This document shows positions 1 to 7,299 of a stretch of 64,000 nt of DNA, in pieces. The position numbers were made by a program, and so were the translations under genes. Below the pieces are notes generated by a model. It was not told the origin of the DNA. It did no database searches and saw only the letters and a program-made list of their open reading frames with translations. Position 1 is the stretch's first letter; each line of letters opens with the position of its first letter. Source of the DNA: Qipengyuania citrea (GTDB lineage: Bacteria; Pseudomonadota; Alphaproteobacteria; Sphingomonadales; Sphingomonadaceae). The stretch is taken from NCBI RefSeq assembly GCF_024171405.1, contig NZ_JALJZT010000002.1, positions 1,302,001 through 1,366,000 on the forward strand, written 5' to 3'.

Positions 1-1256
1 TGGCCGCGTTCCTTGTCCGGGCCATCGCCGGGCCGATCCACCGCGTGATCGTCATGCCCGGGCTGCTTGACCGCACCATGGCCCGCGTCGTCGCCTGCGC
101 CGTGACCCCCGCCATGCGCGTCCCCGCGCGCGCCTTCGTAAAGCCCGGCGATGGTTGGATCGACAGTCGCGCTCTGCCCGTCGCGGCCATATTGCGCATA
201 GGTCAGCGAATGACGCGGCTCGCGGTCGTTGGCATAGACCACGTGGCAGCTCGCGCAGCCCGAATGGCGGTAATCGCCCGGCTGGTCGTTGGTCCCCATG
301 AACCACATGAAGGGATCGTTGAGGCGCGTCTTGTGAATGTTGAGCACGGGAATCGCAACGCGCAGGCCCGTGCCCGCACCGCGGTTGGACTGCTTGAGAT
401 CGGGCCGCCCGGGCTCCTCGAGCCGCTGGATCAGCCCGGTGGGATTGGGAATGCCAACCTCGGGAAATTGGCTGGCGACATTGCGCCCGCCGCGTTCGAA
501 CACGCGGAACACGTCACCCGGCGGGATCACATGCCAGGTCGGCAGCGGGTAGAGCGCCGCCAGCGCGCCGCGCGCCTCCTGATTGTCGGTCACACTGGCT
601 ACCGGCGCACCGGGGCTTTCGATCTTCGCGGGCTCGCCCTCGCGCGTGTACGCTTCGCCGAGGATGTAGCGTTTGAAGGGCAGGATGCCGTTATTGTAGG
701 ACGCGCCGCCCCACAGCATCGCGCCGGTCGCCATGATCGAGCGTTCGGAGGCCTCGATCGTCTCGATATGGCAGGCGCCGCAGGCTTCGCGCACCACGCG
801 ATAGTCGCTCGGGTTGACGAAGCGGATGAAGACCGGGTCTTCCTTATTGAGCAGGCCATAGCTGCGCTTGGGATTGGCCGACGAGGGCCAGTGCCAGCTT
901 TCGGGATATTTGGGCAGCACATGCGCCGCATCGCGCGCGGCAGTATAGGCGGGGTCGTCATGCGGCAGGTCGCTGTCGCCGAAGACTTCTGCATTGCCGC
1001 CGTGGCAATCGATGCAGCCCAGCCGCACGGCGGGCGTTTCGTGCATCGTCGATTGGTCGGTGCGGACATGGCAGGAAACGCAGCCCGCCGATTTCGCCGC
1101 CATCTGCGCCTCGGTCTGGACCCGCGGCGCAGGCGCGGCGGTGACGAGGCTGTAGTCGCGCTTGACGGGGTTTTCCTTCTCCGCCGCGCGCAGGCCCACG
1201 GCCCCGGCGAGAAGCATGACCGCAATAGCCAGCAGGAGGCGGGAAAGACTGCGCAT
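1..1256 (-). CDS. Multihaem c-type cytochrome, C-terminus beyond window
   Basis: The gene reads leftward off the window edge; about 418 N-terminal residues are visible. A hydrophobic segment at residues 5-24 is a Sec signal or membrane anchor. Four haem-attachment motifs are visible: CVSCH (59-63), CIDCH (81-85), CGACH (159-163) and CASCH (334-338). A His/Gly/Asp-rich stretch follows near the edge. The ATG overlaps the TGA of the upstream beta-barrel gene by one base (TGATG), so translation is probably coupled. It is the last visible gene of a four-gene operon with a second multihaem cytochrome, an outer-membrane barrel and a GlcG lipoprotein. The haem motifs and export signal make a periplasmic or surface electron carrier secure. 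The electron donor and acceptor are unknown, and I do not recognise a named family. Confidence 0.85.
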   Translation of the reverse strand, partial: MRSLSRLLLAIAVMLLAGAVGLRAAEKENPVKRDYSLVTAAPAPRVQTEAQMAAKSAGCVSCHVRTDQSTMHETPAVRLGCIDCHGGNAEVFGDSDLPHDDPAYTAARDAAHVLPKYPESWHWPSSANPKRSYGLLNKEDPVFIRFVNPSDYRVVREACGACHIETIEASERSIMATGAMLWGGASYNNGILPFKRYILGEAYTREGEPAKIESPGAPVASVTDNQEARGALAALYPLPTWHVIPPGDVFRVFERGGRNVASQFPEVGIPNPTGLIQRLEEPGRPDLKQSNRGAGTGLRVAIPVLNIHKTRLNDPFMWFMGTNDQPGDYRHSGCASCHVVYANDREPRHSLTYAQYGRDGQSATVDPTIAGLYEGARGDAHGGGHGAGDDAGHGAVKQPGHDDHAVDRPGDGPDKERG

Positions 1257-3106
1257 CAGTAGGTCAGCACTGCGTTGGCGAGCACCGAATAATAGGCACG
1301 CGGATTGCCGAGCGAGGTGAACAGGTCGTCGAAACCGTCACCGGAAATCAGCGTCGCCGCGGACAGGCGAAAAACAATGTTCTGCGTCGCCTTGGGCCGC
1401 CAGATCGCGGCGGCGGACAGGTCCCAGCCGATCGCCTTGGGGATCGAGCCTTCGTTGCGCAGCGCCTGCAGCGTGGCCGTGTTCTCGAACCACAGGTGGT
1501 TGGCATTGGCGGAAAGGCGAAACTCGGGCGTAATATCGAAATCGGCGCCGGCGCCCAGCAGCATCAGCCCGGGATTGTTGAAATTGGACTGCCCCTGTTC
1601 CTTCGAACTGCGCAGCGAATTGAGGATGCCATTGCGCCCGTTGACGCTGATCGCGCGGCCGCCGCCGGCAAAGGGGATCGTCTGGCGGATCCAATAGGAC
1701 GTATCGGCCCCGGCAAAGACGGGATTTTCGAAGATCGCGTCATAACCGGTCTCGACATCGTCATAGGGATCGTCGTCGCCGCTGCCATAAGCGGCGGACA
1801 GGCGGAAGCGGATCCAGTCGCGGTCGTAGCTCGCCTCGAGCGCGGCGAAATAGGCGCTGATGTCGGCGGGCCGGTCGGTGAAGAAGGAATTGCGGTCCTC
1901 GCCGAAGACATAATAGGCGCTGCCCGTCAGATTGATGCGCCCGATCCGGCCGTCGGCATTGTAGCCGAGGTAGAAGACATCGTAATCGCGCCCGCGCAGC
2001 GACCCCAGCAAGGCGGGGCGCACCGGGAAGCCATTGTCGTCGATCTGGACGTCTTCGGCTTCGCGATTGGCATTCCACACGAAGGTCAGCTGGCTTGTCA
2101 GCGCGGGGATCAGGAAATCCTGCCGGTACGCGTTGACGTAGAACACATAATCATCGCGCGGCGTCTGCAGCACCGCGTTGAGCCCGCTATTGGTGTCTTT
2201 CTCGAGCCGCCAGAAACCGCCGAAATTGTACTGGAAGCGGTTGTTGTCGCGCGTTCCGAAAAACCGCACGCCGAGCTGGTTGTCGTTGAACAGGAAGCCG
2301 CGGAAGTCGGCCTGGAAGGGCTGGATGCCGATCCGCACGCTATCGAAATCGTAGCGGTCGGAGACATTGCGGAAGTGATAGTCGAAGAAGGCTTCCTGCA
2401 CGCCGACGAAGTGGTCGAAACGATGCGAGGGCTTGCTCGGTTCGACGAACAGCACGCGCCGCTCGGGCACATCGACATAGTTGAGATTGGCCGCCAGCGT
2501 GACGCGGTATTCGACATCGGGCGGCTTGTAGGCGGTGCTGCCCTTGAGCAGCGCGGCGCCGACGATAAAGCTCTGCGACAGGACATAGCTGGTGTCCTTC
2601 CCGAAAACGTCGATGCTGTCGGGCCGCTCGGTCGTCTGCACTCCCACCGGGATTGGGAAGGTGCGCGGTTCGAACACCGTGTCGCTTATCGCATTGACGA
2701 TGAAGAACCAGTCGTCGCCGGTGATCGGCAGCCACGGCATCTTGTCCGGATTGATCGGCCGGTCGCCCTTGTAGGTGTTCTGGTTATAGGGGTCCCACCA
2801 GCGTTCGGTCACCAGGCCGAGACTTTCGACCAGCCGCCAGCGGTCGGGGATCGGGACCTGGTCGATCGGAAACGCCTCGGGCGGCGGCGCGCGCACCGCG
2901 CCCTCATTTGTCTGCGACACCGGATCGGGCAGCGGCCCGGTATAATCGGGACGGCGGCGACCATCGATGATCGCCGGGTCGACCGCGGCGGGTTCGCCCG
3001 GTTCGGGATTGACCGCCGGCGGCGCTTCGGCAGGCGCGGGCTCGGGCGGCAGTTCCGCCTGGGCAGCGAGCAACAAAGCCAGCGGGGTAAGCGCGACTGC
3101 TGTCAT
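1256..3106 (-). CDS. Outer-membrane beta-barrel protein of the cytochrome operon
   Basis: A 616-residue protein with a short signal peptide (residues 1-16, ending AAQA) and a Pro/Glu/Ala-rich segment to about residue 40. A long stretch of alternating hydrophobic and aromatic strands then ends in a C-terminal tyrosine (VLTY), as expected for outer-membrane barrels assembled by the BAM machinery. The start is the ATG in the TGATG overlap with the upstream GlcG gene; a longer frame starting 19 codons earlier would lie inside that gene and lacks its own signal. It sits between two multihaem cytochrome genes, which suggests a pore or scaffold for electron transfer or for a cytochrome substrate. 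No MtrB-type N-terminal CxxC was seen. The barrel assignment is fairly secure; the function is inferred from context. Confidence 0.75.
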   Translation of the reverse strand: MTAVALTPLALLLAAQAELPPEPAPAEAPPAVNPEPGEPAAVDPAIIDGRRRPDYTGPLPDPVSQTNEGAVRAPPPEAFPIDQVPIPDRWRLVESLGLVTERWWDPYNQNTYKGDRPINPDKMPWLPITGDDWFFIVNAISDTVFEPRTFPIPVGVQTTERPDSIDVFGKDTSYVLSQSFIVGAALLKGSTAYKPPDVEYRVTLAANLNYVDVPERRVLFVEPSKPSHRFDHFVGVQEAFFDYHFRNVSDRYDFDSVRIGIQPFQADFRGFLFNDNQLGVRFFGTRDNNRFQYNFGGFWRLEKDTNSGLNAVLQTPRDDYVFYVNAYRQDFLIPALTSQLTFVWNANREAEDVQIDDNGFPVRPALLGSLRGRDYDVFYLGYNADGRIGRINLTGSAYYVFGEDRNSFFTDRPADISAYFAALEASYDRDWIRFRLSAAYGSGDDDPYDDVETGYDAIFENPVFAGADTSYWIRQTIPFAGGGRAISVNGRNGILNSLRSSKEQGQSNFNNPGLMLLGAGADFDITPEFRLSANANHLWFENTATLQALRNEGSIPKAIGWDLSAAAIWRPKATQNIVFRLSAATLISGDGFDDLFTSLGNPRAYYSVLANAVLTY

Positions 3107-5085
3107 CACAGCCCCTCGCAGACATTCTGGCGGGGATCGTCGAGAAACGGCGCGAAGGGGCAATTGACGTAGCGCAGCCGCACATTGCGTCCGTTGACGT
3201 TGACCACGATCCGGTCGGCGCGGATCTCGAAGCGCGCATTGCCGATACCGCCCGTGCGCTGCCCGCCATTATGCAGGCCGAGGAAGCTGACCATGTCGTC
3301 CTGGTCGATTCCGTCACCCGAAACCCCGATACCGCCGACGAGCTGGTCCCCGCGATAGATCGGTACAGAACCGGGGAAGATCTGGATGCCATTGGCCAGC
3401 CGCTTCCCGCCGCCCGGCGCATCGGGTACCTGTGTGCAGGTGCGCGGCGTATCGGGACTGGCCCCGCCCGAAATCACGAAGCCGAGATGCTGGACGAGAT
3501 TGGGGACGATCAGCTCGGTCTGCAGCCCGGTCATGAACGGGCTGAACTGGCCCGGCAGTTCGACCGATAGCGGGCCGGCCACATCGCCCACCTCGCCATC
3601 GGGGAAATAGGGCCGCGACAGATTGCCGCCCGACCGATCGGCAAAGGCAAAGGTCCCGGTCAGCGCGTTGGCATCGCCGAGGAAGCTGCGCACCCGCTGG
3701 ACATAGCGAGCGGCTGCTGCCCCGGCGGCCTGCAACTGCGCCGCCGCAACGCGGTTCGAGAAGAAGGCCGCGGTGCGCGCCTTCTGCAGCGATACGTCGG
3801 TGCCGAAGATCGGCCCGTCGGGCGAACGCACAATGCCGAGCACCGCGCCATGCGTATCGACGACGCTGATGGTCGCCTGCATCCGGCTGTCGAGCGGGCG
3901 GCGGATCTGCGCACGCGCGCGGCTGAGGACGGTGAACGCCTCCTCCATCATCGCGCGCACTTCGGCGGCGCTCAGCGGATCGGCAATGCTTGCGGCGTCG
4001 GTCCCCGCGCGGATCGGGAAGCGCGGCGTCCCCGCCGCGTCGACCAGCACATAGGCATCGCGATTGGCAAACTCGCCCGCGGTGCTGCGGCGGATGCCCG
4101 AGGCATTGGTGCCATAGGCGGTCCCCGCGCGGATCGAGCCGTCATTGTAGCCGAACACCGGCACAAGCGTACCCGAGGGGCCGTTGACCGCGCCGAAACT
4201 GCGCTGCAGCGGTCCCAGCTCGCTGGCCGGGATATCGCTATAGCGCAGGCTGGTGCCGTCGACCGGGATGCGGTCCGCCTCGATTTCTCGCGGCGGGGTG
4301 AATCCCTGCGTGCCCGCAAGTGCCGCGAATTCCTCGGCGGCGCGATCCACATCGATCGTATCGGGATCGAAGCCGTAATCGCCGTCGCCCGCAACGCCGA
4401 TGCCGCCGACCACAACGCCGTCCTTGTACAGCGGGAAACCGCCCGGATCTGCGGCCAGCCCCAGCGGCGAGCGCTGCGGGCCGATCATCCCGTCGCTCAT
4501 CCGCGTGGAAAGGTCCGAACAGGGCAGCTGGCTGAACTGCACGCCGAACAGCGGCCCGCTTTCAAGCCCCACGGTCGAGGCGGCGGGCGGGAAATGCTCC
4601 TGCACGATCTGGCTGGCAGTGCGGGTCGAAAAGGCATTGCCCCCGCTCGAGAGATAGGCCCCGGTGATCGCCTTGGCGATGGCGGCGGTGGCGGTGGGCA
4701 CCTGGACGCCCTGCAGCCCGACCTCGTCACCCGGCGCGGCGCGCCCGGCGATCGTGCGCCGGCTGATGCGGGTGTTGCCGGGCGTGCCGGTCATGGCGAA
4801 GACGCCGAGGACATTGCCCACCCGGTCGACCACCGCCACGGTGGCGGGGAGGCCGCGTGCCTGCGCCTCGCCCACGGCTTGCGCGATGATCTGCTGGACA
4901 TCGCCGACCGACAGCGCGCGCTGCGCCGGATCGGTGAACAGCCGCCCCCCGGTGGTCGGCGTAGGACTGGGTGTCGGAGACGCCGTGCCGCCTCCGCCGC
5001 CGCCCGTCGATCCGCCATCGCCGCCGCAGGATGCCAGGACCAGAGCAAGGGCCCCCGTCAGGCAGCCAAGCGCGCGCCGCCGCAT
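3106..5085 (-). CDS. Lipoprotein with two GlcG/HbpS-like (DUF336) domains
   Basis: A 659-residue protein. The N-terminal signal ends in a lipobox (LASC, Cys about residue 20), followed by a Gly/Ser/Thr/Pro-rich linker to about residue 48. Two copies of a GlcG-type module follow, roughly 55-330 and 370-640, each with the family pattern of an opening helix (QQIIAQAVGEAQARG; RAMMEEAFTVLSRAR), a strand with VVDxxGxVLG, and a closing GGIGVxGDGxDxD loop. GlcG/HbpS proteins bind haem or small ligands, so a haem or redox-cofactor role beside multihaem cytochromes is plausible but inferred. The start (TAATG) overlaps the upstream cytochrome stop by one base and its stop overlaps the barrel start, so the genes are translationally coupled. 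The tandem arrangement is longer than the usual single-domain GlcG of about 140 residues. Confidence 0.75.
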   Translation of the reverse strand: MRRRALGCLTGALALVLASCGGDGGSTGGGGGGTASPTPSPTPTTGGRLFTDPAQRALSVGDVQQIIAQAVGEAQARGLPATVAVVDRVGNVLGVFAMTGTPGNTRISRRTIAGRAAPGDEVGLQGVQVPTATAAIAKAITGAYLSSGGNAFSTRTASQIVQEHFPPAASTVGLESGPLFGVQFSQLPCSDLSTRMSDGMIGPQRSPLGLAADPGGFPLYKDGVVVGGIGVAGDGDYGFDPDTIDVDRAAEEFAALAGTQGFTPPREIEADRIPVDGTSLRYSDIPASELGPLQRSFGAVNGPSGTLVPVFGYNDGSIRAGTAYGTNASGIRRSTAGEFANRDAYVLVDAAGTPRFPIRAGTDAASIADPLSAAEVRAMMEEAFTVLSRARAQIRRPLDSRMQATISVVDTHGAVLGIVRSPDGPIFGTDVSLQKARTAAFFSNRVAAAQLQAAGAAAARYVQRVRSFLGDANALTGTFAFADRSGGNLSRPYFPDGEVGDVAGPLSVELPGQFSPFMTGLQTELIVPNLVQHLGFVISGGASPDTPRTCTQVPDAPGGGKRLANGIQIFPGSVPIYRGDQLVGGIGVSGDGIDQDDMVSFLGLHNGGQRTGGIGNARFEIRADRIVVNVNGRNVRLRYVNCPFAPFLDDPRQNVCEGL

Positions 5086-6488
5086 TATCGCAGGCTCCCG
5101 ATCGCGGATGTCGCGCTGGCCAGCGCGCTGCGGAATGCGGCGGGACGATAGGTCTCCGGCGCGGCCACTGCGGCATAGGCACGGTTGATATTGGCGCGGA
5201 TCGCAGCCGCCGCGCCGACCGTCACGCGGCCTTCGCGGACCAGCGCATTGAGCAGCGTATCGACCGCCATCACCGCCTGGACCGACCCGGCGTAATCGGT
5301 AAAGCGCGGCGCGGTCGCCTGCGAGGCGATCGCCGCGATCACCTGATAGGCATCATTGCTGCCGAACGAGCGCGCGGCCAGCGCATTGGACAGCGCCTGC
5401 GCCCGCTCTCGCAAAGCAATCGCGGCCTGTTGCGCGCTGCCCCGGTCGCGGGCCATCGCGCGGTGGAATTCCACGCTCGCGTCACCGAAAGCCTCGCCAG
5501 CGCCGGGCGCCAGCGCCCGGCCCACTGCGGACAGCATGATGATGTTTTCATCGTTGAACGGCGCATTGCCGAAGGGGATCGGGCGGCCGGGATTGGTCTC
5601 GAAAGTCAGCCGCCGGGCGGGCCCGTCAGTGATCGCGCGGTGGCAGCTGTGGCAGTCGTAGAAATAGAATTCGGGGAACATCCCGCGCATGCCGAAGCCG
5701 GGCCGCGCGAACAGATCGGTCGCCCGCGCAACCGCTTCCGCCTGGCCCACCGCCCATAGCCGTACGCTGTCGCTGCGCCCCTTGCGGCGGGCATAGTCGG
5801 CATCTTCGGTGTGATGCTGCTGCAGCGAGGAGAAAAGATCGAGCTCGAACGAAATCCGCGGGTGGCCCGCAGCCATCATCGAATGGGTGACGAACTGGCC
5901 CGTATCAGTGCTGCCGTAATGGCAATCGAGACAGATTTTCGCGCGCACCTGCGGATCCTCGAGCGGCACCAGTCCCGCGCGCACATTGGAAGCATGGCTG
6001 GCGGCCTTCTCGTAATGGACCTGCAGCCAGCCCTCTGCCGCGCCATGGCAGCTTTCGCAGCCCACCCCGTCGCTGGTGTGGAAACGCGCGCCGCGGCGCG
6101 ATTGCGGGACATAGGTTGCATGGCAGCCGAGGCAGGCGGGCGCGGAGGTCGCCGCCCCCAGCCCCAATGTCTGCGCGATCTGGCGCCCGCGGCGGCTGGC
6201 GAGCACCGAATAGGCGCGGCTGTGCGCCCCGCTGGCCGAAGACGGGGCCTGCCAGGTCGCGATCTCGTCCTGCCGGACGACCGCACCATTGCCTTCGGAG
6301 CGGCCATGGCAGGTCGAGCCGGCACAGGTCGCCACGCCTTCGAAGTTTGCAGTCGAGGACTGGGCGTTGGCGGCGGAGGAATCGGGGCTCGCGGGCGCAA
6401 CAGCGGCCAGCGCAAGCAGCAGCGCGAGCGCAAACGCCCGCACGGCTCCGCCCCGTCCCCCTTGCCAGCGTGCTGCCCGGCGTTTCAT
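5085..6488 (-). CDS. Pentahaem c554-like cytochrome, first gene of operon
   Basis: A 467-residue exported protein. The signal peptide covers about residues 15-43. Five haem motifs are visible: an unusual CX4CH site (CAGSTCH, 55-61) and four CxxCH sites (CLGCH 119-123, CESCH 144-148, CLDCH 186-190, CHSCH 279-283). Several other histidines could act as distal ligands. The layout resembles cytochrome c554/c-prime-like multihaem proteins. The C-terminal third (about 300-467) is Ala-rich and helical without haem motifs. A Shine-Dalgarno GGGAGGG lies just before the ATG. It is the first gene of the tightly overlapping run continuing to the left edge. A role in periplasmic electron transfer is well supported; the redox partner is not known. 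Confidence 0.82.
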   Translation of the reverse strand: MKRRAARWQGGRGGAVRAFALALLLALAAVAPASPDSSAANAQSSTANFEGVATCAGSTCHGRSEGNGAVVRQDEIATWQAPSSASGAHSRAYSVLASRRGRQIAQTLGLGAATSAPACLGCHATYVPQSRRGARFHTSDGVGCESCHGAAEGWLQVHYEKAASHASNVRAGLVPLEDPQVRAKICLDCHYGSTDTGQFVTHSMMAAGHPRISFELDLFSSLQQHHTEDADYARRKGRSDSVRLWAVGQAEAVARATDLFARPGFGMRGMFPEFYFYDCHSCHRAITDGPARRLTFETNPGRPIPFGNAPFNDENIIMLSAVGRALAPGAGEAFGDASVEFHRAMARDRGSAQQAAIALRERAQALSNALAARSFGSNDAYQVIAAIASQATAPRFTDYAGSVQAVMAVDTLLNALVREGRVTVGAAAAIRANINRAYAAVAAPETYRPAAFRSALASATSAIGSLR

Positions 6489-6513
6489 CGGCCCTCCCCG
6501 ATTGCCCTAGTCT

Positions 6514-6537
6514 GCTGCTGCCGCCCCCCGCAGCAGC
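6514..6537 (-). repeat. GC-rich hairpin in the 5' leader of the cytochrome operon
   Basis: GCTGCTGC and GCAGCAGC form a perfect 8-bp stem around an 8-nt GC loop, 26 bases upstream of the cytochrome start. There is no U-run after it on the transcribed strand, so it is not a classical terminator. It may separate expression of the cyclase/FecR pair from the cytochrome operon. Confidence 0.4.
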
Positions 6538-6573
6538 CGCCATGCCCCGTACCGCGGGGCCACCGGTAGATAC

Positions 6574-7299
6574 CTAGCTCGCCAGTTTCTCGCTCAAGAG
6601 GTCAAGCTGGCCCATGCAGCCGAGATTGGCCAGCGCGACGGCCAGATCTTCGGGATCTTGCGGCGTTTCGTCCAGCGCAATGAATTCGAGGCGCTGCTTC
6701 GCCCCGCCCGCCGGACCCGACAGGTCATAGAGCCGGTTCTGCGCCAGCGGCAGTTCGTCGGCGCTGAGCGAAGCGGTGGCGGAGCCGTCCTCGAAGGTGA
6801 AATGGAGGTGGAAATCCGAAATCGCCGAACCCAGCACCCAGGTTTCCCCGCCTTCGATCGAGGGACGCCAGAAGGTAATGGCATCGCCTGCCGGGAGGCA
6901 GACCTTGCCCGGACGGCTGATGTCGATGTTCCACAGATTCGAATTGGTGGACGATCCGGTAGCCCCGCCGCGCACCGCCCCCGTCCGGACGCGGGCGCCC
7001 GACTGCTGGCGGGTCAGCATGGCAAAGGCGGTCCGCTTGCTCGCGCCGCGTGCCCCCACCCGGTGCGTGCCCGGACCCGAGATGACGCGTGTCCCGCTGC
7101 CGGTCAGCACAGTGATGCTGTCGCCGGTGCGGAGCGTAACGCTCGCCGCATCGTCGAGCTTCTTGCCTACCGGATAGGTTTCGGCAGACGGCCCGCTGGA
7201 CTTGACCACCACCCCGGCCTGCGCGGGTGTCGATCCAAGAAAACCGAGCGCTGCAAACGAGAGCGCGGCCCCTGCGAGTATGTTCTTAACCGAGGACAT
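6574..7299 (-). CDS. Exported FecR-like protein paired with CHASE2 cyclase
   Basis: A 241-residue protein with a clear Sec signal (residues 5-27, cleavage after AQA). A FecR-like strand-rich segment follows at about 45-85 (VTLRTGDSITVLTGSGTRV). The rest is of unknown fold. The chosen ATG is preceded by GGAGG at ideal spacing; an upstream in-frame ATG would give a 45-residue extension lying inside the cyclase gene and would bury the signal. The start overlaps the cyclase stop by 14 bases, so the two are co-expressed. In other bacteria FecR-domain periplasmic proteins are encoded beside CHASE2 cyclases, which suggests it supplies or modulates the periplasmic signal read by CHASE2. The FecR assignment is moderate. 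Confidence 0.65.
   Translation of the reverse strand: MSSVKNILAGAALSFAALGFLGSTPAQAGVVVKSSGPSAETYPVGKKLDDAASVTLRTGDSITVLTGSGTRVISGPGTHRVGARGASKRTAFAMLTRQQSGARVRTGAVRGGATGSSTNSNLWNIDISRPGKVCLPAGDAITFWRPSIEGGETWVLGSAISDFHLHFTFEDGSATASLSADELPLAQNRLYDLSGPAGGAKQRLEFIALDETPQDPEDLAVALANLGCMGQLDLLSEKLAS

Noticed and set aside
1496-3172. A 558-codon plus-strand frame opposite the barrel gene
   Set aside because: Its sequence is a shadow of the barrel gene, which has a signal peptide and coupled start on the minus strand.
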